Shown here: piece after piece, positions 33,612 to 43,265 of the stretch
Numbering within the stretch: the first letter of the stretch is position 1
Layout: the number at the start of each line of letters is the position of its first letter
Assembly: GCF_003096195.1 (NCBI RefSeq)
Contig: NZ_CP023004.1
Coordinates: forward strand, 3,576,501 to 3,640,500
Direction of reading: 5' to 3'
Length of the DNA stretch: 64,000 nucleotides
Source: Ereboglobus luteus
Lineage (GTDB): Bacteria; Verrucomicrobiota; Verrucomicrobiia; Opitutales; Opitutaceae
The notes under the pieces: model-generated
Seen by the model: the letters and a program-made list of their open reading frames with translations, nothing else
Databases searched by the model: none
What the model was told of the DNA's origin: nothing
Made by a program: the position numbers and the translations under genes

Positions 33612-34519
33612 GCCTTGTAATACGCGAGCGTTTCGTGCAGCCCCGTCTCAAGCGATCCCGACAGCGGAACGCCGGCCTGGCGCAGCGCGTCCACGTTTGC
33701 GCGCGAATGGCGCACGTCGCCGGCGCGCTCCGGCGCGTGACGGATTTCGGAGCGCGAGCCGGACATGGCGATGATGCGTTGCGCCAGTTCGAGTATCGTG
33801 ATCTGCCCGCCGTAACCCGCGTTGAACACGCCGGCCAGTCCGGGAGTGGTGGCGGCCTGAATGCACGCCGCAGCGAGGTCTTTCACGTAGATGAAATCGC
33901 GCGTCTGTCCGCCGTCGCCGAAGAGGGTGAGCGGTTCGTTCGCGAGCGCCTTTTGCATGAAAATCGGCACCGCGGCGGCGTAGGCGCTTCCGGGGTCCTG
34001 GCGCGGGCCGAACACGTTGAAGAACCGGAATGCGACCGTGTCGAGCCGCCCCGTTTCGGCGAACTGGCGGCAGTAGTATTCGCCGTCGAGCTTGGTGACG
34101 GCGTAGGGGCTGCGCGGTTCGGGAAGCATTGCCTCGAGTTTCGGCACGGAGGGGTTGTTTCCATAGACGGCGGCGGACGAGGCGAAGAACAGTTTGCGCA
34201 CGCCGGCCGCGGCGGCCTCCTCAAGCACATTGAGCGTGCCGGTCACGTTGAGGGAAACGCATTCGTGCGGACGCTCAACGGATTCGGGCACGCTGATCAG
34301 CGCGGCGAGGTGAAACACATAATCGACACCGCGCATGGCCGCGCGGAGCGCGTCGCGGCTCAGGATGGAGTCCTCGATAAACTCCACGTTCATGCCCGCC
34401 AGATTTTTTTCGAATCCCGTGCGCAGGCTGTCGAGCACGCGCACTTCGGCGCGGCCTTGCAATTGTTCCGCGATGTGGCTGCCGATGAATCCGGCTCCGC
34501 CGGTGATGAGCACTTTCAT
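33590..34519 (-). CDS. NAD-dependent sugar-nucleotide epimerase (GalE/WbpP-like)
   Basis: A 309-aa extended SDR protein. It has the NAD-binding GGAGFIGSHIAEQLQ, VFHLAALISVPESVE, FFASSAAVYGNNPSVPKLEA and SPYAVTKLDGEYYCRQF, with the catalytic Tyr and Lys (YxxxK). VFGPRQDPGSAYAAAVPIFM and DGGQTRDFIYVKDLAAACIQ are typical of UDP-GlcNAc or UDP-Gal 4-epimerases. Its start overlaps the kinase stop as ATGA, so they are coupled. With a NahK-like kinase it could run a branch in which hexosamine-1-phosphates are interconverted as nucleotide sugars. Confidence 0.87.
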   Translation of the reverse strand: MKVLITGGAGFIGSHIAEQLQGRAEVRVLDSLRTGFEKNLAGMNVEFIEDSILSRDALRAAMRGVDYVFHLAALISVPESVERPHECVSLNVTGTLNVLEEAAAAGVRKLFFASSAAVYGNNPSVPKLEAMLPEPRSPYAVTKLDGEYYCRQFAETGRLDTVAFRFFNVFGPRQDPGSAYAAAVPIFMQKALANEPLTLFGDGGQTRDFIYVKDLAAACIQAATTPGLAGVFNAGYGGQITILELAQRIIAMSGSRSEIRHAPERAGDVRHSRANVDALRQAGVPLSGSLETGLHETLAYYKACHDEAR

Positions 34520-35619
34520 TGTGAGGTCTCCTTGTTTGCGATGCGTGTGGTGATGGTTTCCATTGCGGATTGTTGAGAGTCGATGCTGCGCGCGAGGGCG
34601 AATTGCGTGCGACAGCGGTCAAGGTTGTGGCCGGGGCGTTTTGTTTTGAAATACACGTCGCCCTCAAGGTAATCGGTGAGAAAGCGCAGACCGATTTCGA
34701 AGGTGATGAGTTTGCCCGAAAAAGCGAGGTGCGCGCGCTCGGCCTCGTTCAGGAATGAGCCGGCGGCGCTCAAGTAGCCGGAGACAAGCCCCTCGTAAAA
34801 GGGCATGCGCATGGAGATTTTGGAGAGGTCGCGCTCGTCCTCCGCGCCCGAGTTTGTCGCGGAGCGCACCATGTCGCCAAAGTCGTAGAGGGCGAGGCCG
34901 GGCATCACGGTGTCGAGGTCGATCACGCAAATGCCCTCGTGCGTGGCGTCGTCGAGCATTACGTTGTTGATCTTGGTGTCGTTGTGCGTGATTCGCTCGG
35001 GGATCGCGCCGCTTTTTTGGAGGTTGAGCAGCACGTCCACCATGGATTCGCTTTTTAGCGCGAAGTCGATTTCATCGCGCGCATTCGCCGCGCGGTTGTG
35101 CGCGTCGGCCGCGAGCGCGCGCTGGAAGTTTTCGAAGCGTTTGCGCGTGTTGTGAAAATCGGGGATGGTTTCGCGCAGGCGCCCGCCGGGCAGGTCGTTC
35201 AGCAGGCCTTGAAACGTGCCGAAGGCGCGGGCCGCCTCGCGCGCGTGCGACGGGGTTTCGACGATGTCGTAGGTGCGCGCGTTCTCGATAAAAAGGTAAC
35301 ACCGCCAGGCGTGGCCGCCGGCGGCATTGAGATGGGAGCGCCCGTCACGGGTCGGCACAAGGGTGAGCGCGCGGCGCGAGGCGTCGGCGCCTTTTTCCTT
35401 TGCGCGGCGAGAGGCGTGGCTGGTGACGCGTTCGATGTTGTCCATCAGCGCCGCGACATCCTTGAAAATATTTTGGTTTATTTTTTGAAAGATGTAGCGA
35501 ACCGGCGCGCCCGACTGGTCGAATCGCGCGACGAAGGTGTCGTTGATATGCCCGGAACCGTAGGGTTGCGCGTCCAGGAACTGCCCGTGCAGCATGAATT
35601 GTCCGGCTACATCGGCCAA
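34516..35619 (-). CDS. APH-family kinase, N-acetylhexosamine 1-kinase-like (NahK-like)
   Basis: A 367-aa aminoglycoside-phosphotransferase-fold protein. QPYGSGHINDTFVARFD near the N-terminus, RYIFQKINQNIFKD, then the catalytic HNDTKINNVMLDDATHEG and metal-binding VIDLDTVMPGLALYDFGD resemble NahK, which phosphorylates GlcNAc or GalNAc at C1. The TTG at 35619 preserves the whole homologous N-terminus; an ATG at 35595 would cut it slightly. It is the first gene of the kinase-epimerase-AraC operon. In bifidobacteria such a pair belongs to the lacto-N-biose pathway; a phosphorylase gene is not in the window. Confidence 0.78.
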   Translation of the reverse strand: MADVAGQFMLHGQFLDAQPYGSGHINDTFVARFDQSGAPVRYIFQKINQNIFKDVAALMDNIERVTSHASRRAKEKGADASRRALTLVPTRDGRSHLNAAGGHAWRCYLFIENARTYDIVETPSHAREAARAFGTFQGLLNDLPGGRLRETIPDFHNTRKRFENFQRALAADAHNRAANARDEIDFALKSESMVDVLLNLQKSGAIPERITHNDTKINNVMLDDATHEGICVIDLDTVMPGLALYDFGDMVRSATNSGAEDERDLSKISMRMPFYEGLVSGYLSAAGSFLNEAERAHLAFSGKLITFEIGLRFLTDYLEGDVYFKTKRPGHNLDRCRTQFALARSIDSQQSAMETITTRIANKETSQ

Positions 35620-35838
35620 GTCCGAGGGTGGGGAAGGGGGGCGTTATGGCTCATCGTAAAGAATTATGGGTAGGTCATTAAGATAGTCGTTTTTGTCAAT
35701 TAATTTTCATTTTTAACTTTTTAGATGCTCGCCAAAACACCGGCATCCGCGCGGTGATAGGGATTGTCAAACAACAGCCTCCCGGCAAACCATCAACTGT
35801 GTATTTCACCAACAACCCTCAACTTCATCCTTTTCGCC

Positions 35839-36672
35839 ATGCCCAAGCCATTGCCTGAAGTTTTCCATTATTTCCACGAGGCCGCGTTTTTTATTGTTCT
35901 GGTCGCGCTTCTGTTGCTCGTCACCGAATGCGCGTTCCGCTACGGGCGCCGGCGCGCCGCAAATGCGCGCGAGCATCTGAGCGGCCAGGTCACCGCGCTC
36001 GGCGGCACGCTGCTGGGGCTTGTCGCGTTGATGCTCGGTTTCGCCTTCGGCATGGCGCTCGGGCGCTTCAACACGCGGCAGGATTTGCTGCGGCAGGAGG
36101 TCAACGACCTTCAAACCTCCTACCTGTTCGCCGACCTCCTGCCGAGGGATGGCGCGCAAAAAATGAAGTCGCAGATTTACGAATACACGGGCCTGCGCGC
36201 CGAGTATTACACGCCGGGCACGCGCGCCGACCAGATGCGCGACAACATCGACCGCACAAACATCCTGCAAAATGAAATGTGGACGGAGACCGTGCGATTG
36301 CTCGAACGCGCCAACACCGAAAAGGCCGGCGTCGGCGCGGATCAAATCGTAAACTTCATGGACACGCTCACCCGCGTGTTTTCCGATGAAAACGACCGCA
36401 CCGCCGCGCGCGGCAATCACATTCCCGAGGCGATCATCTGGCTGCTGATATTTGTCTCGGCCTGCGCCACCGGCACGCTCGCCTACGGCATCGGCTTGAA
36501 AAGCACGCGCATCTTCTGGCCAAACGTCGTTCTGGTCATGGCCATTTGCTCGGTGTTGACCATCATCCTCGACCTCGACCGCCCGATCCGCGGCGTCATC
36601 ATCATCAACCAGGGCAGCATGGCCGCGCTTCACCAGACGATCGGCGGGGATATCAAGGCGCCGAGGGAGTAG
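35839..36672 (+). CDS. DUF4239 family membrane protein
   Basis: A 277-aa protein with N-terminal helices ([17 protein letters not shown] and [20 protein letters not shown]) and C-terminal helices ([40 protein letters not shown]). The middle soluble part contains [19 protein letters not shown] and a conserved [12 protein letters not shown]. This is the bestrophin-like DUF4239 layout; function unknown. Start is the ATG at 35839 ([12 protein letters not shown]). It diverges from the NahK-like operon and is followed closely by the sulfatase gene (31 bp). Confidence 0.75.
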   Translation: MPKPLPEVFHYFHEAAFFIVLVALLLLVTECAFRYGRRRAANAREHLSGQVTALGGTLLGLVALMLGFAFGMALGRFNTRQDLLRQEVNDLQTSYLFADLLPRDGAQKMKSQIYEYTGLRAEYYTPGTRADQMRDNIDRTNILQNEMWTETVRLLERANTEKAGVGADQIVNFMDTLTRVFSDENDRTAARGNHIPEAIIWLLIFVSACATGTLAYGIGLKSTRIFWPNVVLVMAICSVLTIILDLDRPIRGVIIINQGSMAALHQTIGGDIKAPRE

Positions 36673-36703
36673 ATTATCAAGGAGCGCAAAAAATAATACC
36701 GGC

Positions 36704-38323
36704 ATGAAGATTGTCAAAAATACCGCGGGCGGCGTTTTGTGCGCGATGGCCGCGCCGTTGCTGTTCACGTCCGGCGCGGTCGCGCAGCCGGACGCCGACA
36801 ATGCAGGCCGGCCCAACATATTGTTTTGCATCGCCGATGACGCGTCGTTCGGGCACATGTCGGCATATGGTTGCAAGTGGGTGAGCACGCCCGCGTTTGA
36901 CCGCGTGGCGAGGGAGGGTGTTTTGTTCATGCGCGCCTACACGCCGAATGCCAAGTGCGCGCCGTCGCGCGCGGCGGTGCTCACGGGGCGCAACAGCTGG
37001 CAGCTCGGAGCGGCGGCGAACCACGGGTGTTATTTTCCTGTGGAATATCGCACATTCATGGAGGCGATTTCCGGAATGGGGTATGAAACCGGCTTCACGG
37101 GAAAAGGGTGGAGTCCGGGCGATCCGGGGATCGCGGAGGATGGAACGCGCCGGCAATTAACCGGCGCGGAATACAATGGGGGGAAAACAACCCCGCCGAC
37201 AAAAGGCATTTCGCCAATCGACTACGCGGGGAACTTCGAGTCGTTTTTAAAATCGAGAAAACCCGGCCAACCGTTTTGTTTTTGGTATGGAGGGCGCGAG
37301 CCTCATCGCAAATATGAATACGGCTCCGGTGTCGCTGTCGGTGGCAAAAACACGGCGCAGATTGACCGCGTGCCCCCGTATTGGCCCGACACCGAAACCG
37401 TGCGCAACGACATGCTCGATTACGCGTTGGAAGTGGAGCATTTCGACAGGCACCTCGGACGCATGCTGGAGGCGTTGGAGCGAGTGGGCGAATTGGAGAA
37501 CACAATCATCGTCGTCACTTCCGACAACGGCATGCCGTTTCCCCGGATGAAGGGGACCGCTTACGAGGCATCCGTGCACATGCCGCTGGCGATTTGCTGG
37601 CCGCGCGGCATAAAAAATCCCGGGCGTGTTTCACGCGATTATGTGAGCTTTATAGATTTCGCCCCGACAATCATCGAGGCCGCCAGCGGAGCTCCACAGG
37701 CGGCAACCATGGCCCCGGTTCAGGGGCGGAGTTTGATGGATATATTTCAGAACAATGCGCGGGGACGGGAAATGTTGCTCGTCGGACAGGAGCGGCACGA
37801 CCTGGGGCGTCCGAATGACACCGGATACCCGATACGCGGCCTGCTCATGGACGGCTTTTTATATTTGAAAAACTTCGAGCCCGCGCGCTGGCCCATGTGC
37901 GATCCGGTAACCGGATATTTGAACACGGACGGCGGCCCGACCAAGACCGCAATCCTCGAGCAAAACAGACGGGGCGTTAATCACTGGATGTGGGAGCTCA
38001 ATTTCGGAATGCGCCCGGAGGAGGAATTGTATGACCTGTCAACGGATGCCGATTGCATGAACAACCTGGCTCGCGCGCCGGAGCACAGTGCGCGGTTGTC
38101 GCAAATGAAAGAGTGTTTGTTTGCCGAGTTGCGCAGGCAAAACGACCCGCGCATGGAGGGGTGCGGCTATGTTTTCGACCAATATCCCTACGCGTCGAAA
38201 AACAGGGATTTATACAATCGCTTCATGGACAAAAACGAACGCGCCAAGATAAGAACCTCGTGGGTGGAACAAAGCGATTTCGAGGCGCCCGATTTTGATC
38301 CGGAGCGTCCGCTGAAACGATAG
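36704..38323 (+). CDS. Exported sulfatase (heparan/glucosamine N-sulfatase-like)
   Basis: A 539-aa protein with signal peptide ([16 protein letters not shown]). [20 protein letters not shown] is the metal-binding N-terminus. [16 protein letters not shown] carries the C-x-P-S-R site whose Cys is oxidised to formylglycine. [20 protein letters not shown] gives the late metal ligands (DN). The overall pattern resembles sulfatases acting on N- or 6-O-sulfated glucosamine, but the substrate is not certain. No formylglycine-generating enzyme or anSME is in the window, so maturation must come from elsewhere. It precedes the amidohydrolase gene by 71 bp. Confidence 0.92.
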   Translation: MKIVKNTAGGVLCAMAAPLLFTSGAVAQPDADNAGRPNILFCIADDASFGHMSAYGCKWVSTPAFDRVAREGVLFMRAYTPNAKCAPSRAAVLTGRNSWQLGAAANHGCYFPVEYRTFMEAISGMGYETGFTGKGWSPGDPGIAEDGTRRQLTGAEYNGGKTTPPTKGISPIDYAGNFESFLKSRKPGQPFCFWYGGREPHRKYEYGSGVAVGGKNTAQIDRVPPYWPDTETVRNDMLDYALEVEHFDRHLGRMLEALERVGELENTIIVVTSDNGMPFPRMKGTAYEASVHMPLAICWPRGIKNPGRVSRDYVSFIDFAPTIIEAASGAPQAATMAPVQGRSLMDIFQNNARGREMLLVGQERHDLGRPNDTGYPIRGLLMDGFLYLKNFEPARWPMCDPVTGYLNTDGGPTKTAILEQNRRGVNHWMWELNFGMRPEEELYDLSTDADCMNNLARAPEHSARLSQMKECLFAELRRQNDPRMEGCGYVFDQYPYASKNRDLYNRFMDKNERAKIRTSWVEQSDFEAPDFDPERPLKR

Positions 38324-38394
38324 GGCGGTCACAGTCTTGAAAGATTGGAATTGGGAGTGGCTCCGCATGACTTTTTTGTCTTGAAACCAAGCAA

Positions 38395-39336
38395 ATGGAA
38401 ATCGTCGATTCGCATGTGCATTTGTATCCGCCGGAGCTGAACGCGGCTCCGACTGAATGGGCGGCGGCGCGCGGCGAGGCGCACTGGGCGGTGCTGTGCA
38501 CGCGCACGCGAAAGGACGGGCGGCGCGTGCAGGAGTTTCCAAGCGTCGATGAATTGCTGCGCGCGATGGATGCGGCGGGCGTGGCGCGCGCGGTGCTCCA
38601 AGGATGGTATTGGGAGCGGCCGGAGACATGCGAATGGCAGAATGGCTTTTATGAAAAATGCGTGCGCGCGCATCCGGACCGGCTGAGCGCGTGCGCGGCC
38701 CTGCATCCGGGCGCGGGAGCGGATGCGGCGCGCGAATCGGTGAGGCGCGCGGCGGAGGCCGGGTTTGTCGGGCTTGGTGAATTGTCACCACATTCGCAGG
38801 GCGTGATGGACGATGCGGCGGCGCGGGAGGCGATGGATGCGGCGCTGGCGCTTGCGGGCGAGCTGGGGTTGTCGGTGTGCATGCACGTCACCGAATCGGC
38901 GGGCGAGGCGGGACGAAGAAATTATCCGGGAAAGGTGGAAACGCCCCTCGGAGATTTTGTGCGCTGGGCGCGGCGGCATCCGGGGACGCGCTTCGTGCTG
39001 GCGCATTGGGGGGCGCGGTTGCCGCTGGATGCGGAATGGAGTGAGCCGGTGCGAAACCTCGGAAACATTTTTTATGACACAGCGGCGTCGCCGCTGACGT
39101 ATGGCGCGAATACTAGCGCGGGCATTTGGCGCGAGATGGCGGATGCCGCGGGCGCGGAACGGATTTTGTTTGGAACGGATTATCCGCTTGTTCTGTATCC
39201 AAAAAACAATGACGCGAGCGCCGCTGATTCGATGGCGTCGTTGATCGCCGAGTCGCGCGCGGGAGGACTGGCTGAACCGGAACTAGCCGCGGTTTTGGGC
39301 GGAAATGCGATGCGGGTGTTTGCGCAATCGCGTTAA
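38395..39336 (+). CDS. Amidohydrolase-family metal-dependent hydrolase
   Basis: A 313-aa TIM-barrel protein starting MEIVDSHVHLYPPELN (HxH metal site). It then shows VGLGELSPHSQG, LGLSVCMHVTES (metal His), FVLAHWGARLPLDAEW and ILFGTDYPLVLYPKN (catalytic Asp). This matches the amidohydro_2 group, which includes decarboxylases and lactonases. It may act on a lactone or carboxylated sugar made from the sulfatase product, but only the neighbourhood suggests that. No signal peptide. Confidence 0.87.
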   Translation: MEIVDSHVHLYPPELNAAPTEWAAARGEAHWAVLCTRTRKDGRRVQEFPSVDELLRAMDAAGVARAVLQGWYWERPETCEWQNGFYEKCVRAHPDRLSACAALHPGAGADAARESVRRAAEAGFVGLGELSPHSQGVMDDAAAREAMDAALALAGELGLSVCMHVTESAGEAGRRNYPGKVETPLGDFVRWARRHPGTRFVLAHWGARLPLDAEWSEPVRNLGNIFYDTAASPLTYGANTSAGIWREMADAAGAERILFGTDYPLVLYPKNNDASAADSMASLIAESRAGGLAEPELAAVLGGNAMRVFAQSR

Positions 39337-39411
39337 TTTTTAACCCGAAACAAACCGCTCAACCTTTCGCGCCTCCCTCAAAGTGGGATGGCTCAATGGG
39401 TGTGAGGTTGG

Positions 39412-40011
39412 TCACAGCCGGAAGTGCCCGGTGATTTGGTATTGGAAAAGGATATTTTCCTCGCGGGTGCCGGAGCCGATGTTGTGAATAATGAGCAGGG
39501 TGCCGTCGGGGGCTTTTTTGTCGGAGACGATGCCGATGTGCGGGAGCGAGCCCTTGGGACGGAGATTCCACGCGACGATATCGCCGGGCTTGTAGTCGGC
39601 GGCTTTGTCGGTGACGGCAACGGATTTCCCGGCGCGTTTGAAATAGGTGCAAAGATTGGGAACGCGGCGGTGGTCGATGTTTTTGTCGGTTTTGCGGAGC
39701 CCCCAGATTTTTGGGTAGGCGGAAAAGTTGGCGCGCATGTCCTCGTGGACGAGTTGCTGGAGGTCGGCGTTTTGCTTGCGCAAGGCGCGCACGATCACGT
39801 CGGCACACACGCCGGTGTCGATGGGCACATCACCGTTCGGGTATCCGATTTTTCGATACGCCGGATCATAGGAAGTGGTGACGCCGATTTGCGCGCGGGC
39901 TGCGGCAATGGTTTGGGATGGGGTGATTTTAGGGAGTGCGGCGGAGGCGCTTGCGGCGATGACGAGCAAAAAAAAGAGAAGTGCGGTTCGCTTCAAAAAC
40001 TTATCTCTCAT
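39412..40011 (-). CDS. DUF1287 family exported protein
   Basis: About 199 aa from the ATG at 40011 (MRDKFLKRTALLFFLLVIAA signal peptide); an ATG at 40029 is also open. The mature part is typical DUF1287: YDPAYRKIGYPNGDVPIDTG, CADVIVRALRKQNADLQQ, NIDHRRVPNLCTYFKR, PGDIVAWNLRPKG, PHIGIVSDK and IHNIGSGTREENILF. The Cys-His arrangement resembles NlpC/P60-like peptidases, so a cell-wall or peptide substrate is possible, but the family is uncharacterised. Its start overlaps the DUF4288 gene slightly. Confidence 0.85.
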   Translation of the reverse strand: MRDKFLKRTALLFFLLVIAASASAALPKITPSQTIAAARAQIGVTTSYDPAYRKIGYPNGDVPIDTGVCADVIVRALRKQNADLQQLVHEDMRANFSAYPKIWGLRKTDKNIDHRRVPNLCTYFKRAGKSVAVTDKAADYKPGDIVAWNLRPKGSLPHIGIVSDKKAPDGTLLIIHNIGSGTREENILFQYQITGHFRL

Positions 40012-40402
40012 CGTGATATTCATCATCAAACACAGAGAGTTGTTGTTTAGATTTCACCAATCGTTGTATTTGTCGTTGAGACATTTTTCCTCGTTCAGTC
40101 CATAACACCTCTGAACCATCTTTCATTTTTTCATAGATGGGTAAAAGCATTGAGATACCTGCAAAACGCCATTCTCCACCGTCTGTTTTTGATGGAAATG
40201 TCTTTTTACTCAAACGCATAGCCTTTTGAAAGGCCTCATGGCGATTTTTAGCCATTATGATACGCGTATTTTGCCATACCAAGCATCGACTGTTTGGCGT
40301 TAGTCTTTTCTGTCGATTTGATACCCACTGCTCGATCTCTTCATATATCCACCAACCGGTGGGGCTTTGATTGCGATAGGGAATCTGTTTTTTGCGAGGC
40401 AT
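40001..40402 (-). CDS. DUF4288-like small protein
   Basis: A 133-aa protein beginning MPRKKQIPYRNQSPTGWWIY. The pattern WIYEEIEQWVSNRQ, then CLVWQNTRIIMAKNRHEAFQ, resembles DUF4288 (a small alpha-beta protein often tied to immunity or phage-related genes). The function is unknown. Base composition is clearly AT-richer than the surroundings, and it overlaps the DUF1287 start by about 11-29 bp, so translation may be coupled. The AT-rich composition suggests acquisition. Confidence 0.6.
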   Translation of the reverse strand: MPRKKQIPYRNQSPTGWWIYEEIEQWVSNRQKRLTPNSRCLVWQNTRIIMAKNRHEAFQKAMRLSKKTFPSKTDGGEWRFAGISMLLPIYEKMKDGSEVLWTERGKMSQRQIQRLVKSKQQLSVFDDEYHDER

Positions 40403-40578
40403 ATAAATTGTTACAGCAATTTAGATTTTCATTTTGAATCTACTCCCGTTGCCCTAATCAGATGTTTTTCTGAAATAGTCGATATACATTGAATCGCTTG
40501 GCAAACCACAGACCTGTTCGATGTATACTGTTCCGGTAGATTCAATGAAACGATTAATACGATAGTGTTTTTCACACC

Positions 40579-41331
40579 TCACCCGATCTTCACCGTTCCC
40601 AGCAGTTGTTTCGTCAAAAACGCGGTTTGTTGCGCGGCCAAATCCTTGAGGCCTTTTTGGGCGAGAACGAGAAGGCCTTGGAGCTGGTCGTTACTGAAAG
40701 TGGCTTCCTCGCCCGTGCCCTGCACTTCGACAAACTGGCCCTTGCCGGTCATCACGACGTTAAAATCGACTTCGGCGTCCTTGTCCTCAAGATAGTTTAA
40801 GTCGAGCAGTTCCTTGCCTTCGTGGATGCCAACGCTCACGGCGGCGACGGAATCCAGGAGGGGATTTTCGGCGAGCTTTTTGGCGTCGATGAGTTTTTGC
40901 ACGGCGAGGCGCGCGGCGAGGTAGGCGCCGGTGATCGAGGCGGTGCGGGTGCCGCCGTCGGCTTGGAGCACGTCGCAGTCGATCCAGAGGGTGTTTTGGC
41001 CGAGTTTCTGAAGGTCGATGATGGCGCGGAGGGAGCGACCGATGAGTCGCTGGATTTCAACGGTGCGTCCGTCGATGCGGCCCTTGGAAATGTCACGCGA
41101 CTTGCGGTCGAGGGTGGAGTAGGGGAGCATCGAATACTCGGCGGTGAGCCAGCCGCCTTTCACGCCCTGCTGTTTCATCCAGTTGGGGACGTTGGGTTCG
41201 ATGGTCGCGGCGCAGATGACGCGAGTGTTGCCGAAGCCGATGAGCACGGAGCCGGTGGCGTGCGGTGCGATGTCGGGAACGAGCGTGATGGGACGGAGTT
41301 GATCGGGTGTGCGGTTGTCGTTGCGTTGCAT
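40579..41331 (-). CDS. rph: Ribonuclease PH
   Basis: A 250-aa phosphorolytic exoribonuclease that trims tRNA 3' ends. Motifs: RTPDQLRPITLVPDIAPHAT, GSVLIGFGNTRVICAATIE, KGGWLTAEYSMLPYSTLDRK, SRDISKGRIDGRTVEIQRLI, WIDCDVLQADGGTRTASITG and EVDFNVVMTGKGQFVEVQGT. All active-site residues of RNase PH are present and the length is normal. It should form the usual hexamer. It stands alone; an AT-rich gap of 176 bp separates it from the DUF4288 gene. Confidence 0.96.
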   Translation of the reverse strand: MQRNDNRTPDQLRPITLVPDIAPHATGSVLIGFGNTRVICAATIEPNVPNWMKQQGVKGGWLTAEYSMLPYSTLDRKSRDISKGRIDGRTVEIQRLIGRSLRAIIDLQKLGQNTLWIDCDVLQADGGTRTASITGAYLAARLAVQKLIDAKKLAENPLLDSVAAVSVGIHEGKELLDLNYLEDKDAEVDFNVVMTGKGQFVEVQGTGEEATFSNDQLQGLLVLAQKGLKDLAAQQTAFLTKQLLGTVKIG

Positions 41332-41644
41332 GGATGAAAAAAGGAGTCAGGAGTCGGAATTTGCGGTTTGGCGCTGTTGTGCCGTGGAGGTTGCGGAGCC
41401 GAAACTGTTAACTGAAAACTGTAAACCGTAAACTGCCTCTGCCGTGGGGCGCGCTCGGCAACGGTGTTTCGAGCGATAGCGGCAGTCTGCAACCGCCCCG
41501 CCCTCGGATTCTTAATCACACCCGGCGGCGGGCGTCGCATAAAATAATCATGATTTCTCATTGCAGATGAAACGCGGGGCGGAGTATTCACTCGGATTCA
41601 TTTTTAATTCCGAAAATTAAAACCCCGCGTTTCACGTTTCACAA
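41332..41644. other. Intergenic region with palindrome before the EEP gene
   Basis: About 310 bp without a gene. It starts with GGAGTCAGGAGTCGG and CTGTTAACTGAAAACTGTAAAC stretches, a low-complexity type also seen near 57430 and 58430. At 41568-41579 and 41623-41634, TGAAACGCGGGG and CCCCGCGTTTCA form a perfect 12-bp stem, with ATTTTTAATT...AATTAAAA pairing inside. The palindrome ends 10 bp before the EEP start codon, so it may affect its translation. Confidence 0.5.
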
Positions 41645-42418
41645 ATGTCCTCGTTGCGCATCGTCACTTACAATATCGCCCATGGCCGCGGGCTGCGGCC
41701 GTTTTCGGCATTGTCTTCGCAGCGCCGGATTCGTTCGCAACTGACCAAGATCGCGAAGCTGTTGTCCACGTTCAAGGCCGACGTCGTCGCGCTGCAGGAG
41801 ATTGACCAGGACTCGTCGTGGGCGGGACATTTCGACCACCTGGAATACTTGAGACGGTTCACGCGGTTTCCGTATGCGGTGTTCGGCGTGAACACGCGCA
41901 GGGACGGGTTGTTTCACTTCAACTACGGCAATGCGTTTTTGTCGAAGCATCCGATTCTGGACTCGGAGAATATTGCGTTCGGAAAAAAAACACTGGGCGA
42001 GAAGGGCTTCTTGTTCGTTGAGCTGGATGTGGGCGGGAAACGCGTCCCCATGGTCAACATGCACCTGCATCACCGGTCGCGCGCGCACCGCATCAAGCAG
42101 GTGGAAATGCTCATGGGGTATCTCACAAAAAAATCCGCCGAGATGCGTCCGAAGTGGACGGTGCAGCCGATTGTGTGCGGCGACTTGAACAATCCCTCGC
42201 ACACGGCGGACGCGACGCGGTCGCTGTTTCAATATTTCTCGCAGCACGGCGATTACCGTTTGTTTCCGATGGATGAAAAAACATATCCCTCGCCGCTGCC
42301 CCAGCGCACGCTGGATTTTGTTTTTCTGCCGCCGTCCTGCACCAACGCTTCGTGCAGTGTGGTGAAATCATTTTTGTCGGACCACCGCCCGGTAGTGGTG
42401 GATTGCAAATTAAAGTAA
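41645..42418 (+). CDS. Cytoplasmic endonuclease/exonuclease/phosphatase family protein
   Basis: A 257-aa EEP-fold protein without signal peptide: LRIVTYNIAHGRGLRPF, DVVALQEIDQDSSWAGHFDH (metal Glu), FNYGNAFLSKHPI, VNMHLHHRSRAHRIKQVE (His), VCGDLNNPSHTADA (D-x-N) and FLSDHRPVVVDCKL (catalytic Asp-His). It could act on DNA, RNA or phosphoinositide-like lipids. It differs from the exported EEP protein at 12781. The upstream palindrome may control it. Confidence 0.87.
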   Translation: MSSLRIVTYNIAHGRGLRPFSALSSQRRIRSQLTKIAKLLSTFKADVVALQEIDQDSSWAGHFDHLEYLRRFTRFPYAVFGVNTRRDGLFHFNYGNAFLSKHPILDSENIAFGKKTLGEKGFLFVELDVGGKRVPMVNMHLHHRSRAHRIKQVEMLMGYLTKKSAEMRPKWTVQPIVCGDLNNPSHTADATRSLFQYFSQHGDYRLFPMDEKTYPSPLPQRTLDFVFLPPSCTNASCSVVKSFLSDHRPVVVDCKLK

Positions 42419-42591
42419 GGCAGGGCGGCTTCGCGCGCGTTTTAGTTTTAGTAATTTTTTTACGCGGCCGCGCAAACGAATATCAAATACGGTTGACTGC
42501 AAATAACTATTGCAGAGAAGGGCATTTAATTAAGAGTAAACGCAGTCTGGGCGAAAAATTGCCTGATTAATTAAAACGGAGAATACAAATC

Positions 42592-43050
42592 ATGAAGAAA
42601 ACAACAAAAGCCAAAGCTACCCCAGCGGCGCCGGCGCCCGTTCCGGCAAAAAAGAAAAAAACCAAAGCGGTATCCTCGGCTAAAGTCACTTCGCCCAAGG
42701 TGGCGAAAGCGGCGGCCGCGGCGGTCGCTCCCGCGCCCGCACCGCAAGTGAAAAAAGCCGCGGCACCCGCGTCCGTCGGCCAGCCAAGGCCCGCGATCAT
42801 CAAGATCAAGGCGCAGATCGACATCGGTTTCGGCAATTCGCTCACAATTCGCGGTCTCGGCGCAGGCCTGAGCTGGGACAAGGGTATTTCGATGAATTGC
42901 GTCAACGACGACCTCTGGTCGATCACGCTCGTCGGCGTCAGCGGACCTGTCTCGTTTAAATTCCTTGTCAACGACCTCTCTTGGAGCGATGGCGAGGACT
43001 ACATTGCGCAACCGGGCGACGAACTCGTTCTCAAGCCCACCTTCGAGTAG
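42592..43050 (+). CDS. Small protein with Lys/Ala/Pro-rich N-terminus and CBM48-like domain
   Basis: A 152-aa protein. Residues 1-65 are low-complexity Lys, Ala and Pro (for example KKKKTKAVSSAKVTSPKVAK). Residues about 70-150 form a small beta-sandwich: FGNSLTIRGLGAGLSWDKGI, DDLWSITLVGVSGPVSFKFL and VNDLSWSDGEDYI. This pattern fits the isoamylase-N/AMPK-beta carbohydrate-binding fold (CBM48). The basic tail could bind nucleic acid or polyanions. It may be a glycogen-associated protein, but no catalytic domain is present. A good terminator follows. SD-like GGAG lies before the ATG. Confidence 0.65.
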   Translation: MKKTTKAKATPAAPAPVPAKKKKTKAVSSAKVTSPKVAKAAAAAVAPAPAPQVKKAAAPASVGQPRPAIIKIKAQIDIGFGNSLTIRGLGAGLSWDKGISMNCVNDDLWSITLVGVSGPVSFKFLVNDLSWSDGEDYIAQPGDELVLKPTFE

Positions 43051-43082
43051 GCAACGCGCACACAATCCATTTCTTGCAACAT

Positions 43083-43118
43083 GCGGGAACGGCTTTCGGG
43101 CGGTTCCCGCTTTTTTTT
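43083..43118 (+). terminator. Rho-independent terminator of the CBM48-like gene
   Basis: GCGGGAAC and GTTCCCGC pair around a 12-nt loop and are followed by eight T residues at 43111-43118. Confidence 0.9.
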
Positions 43119-43265
43119 GCGAAACGCTCGCGATTACAGCTTTTACGGCATATTTTTTTAACTTTACGAAAAATTACCTCTTGCACACGCATCCAAAACA
43201 CTGGCAAAACTTACGACTTCATTGTTGCGCGCGTGGTGCGCTCGACAGATCAGCCTACTACCTTC

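Noticed and set aside
42981..43265. N-terminal extension of the 589-aa protein
   Set aside because: It would overlap the CBM48-like gene and read through a strong terminator; its sequence has no protein character.
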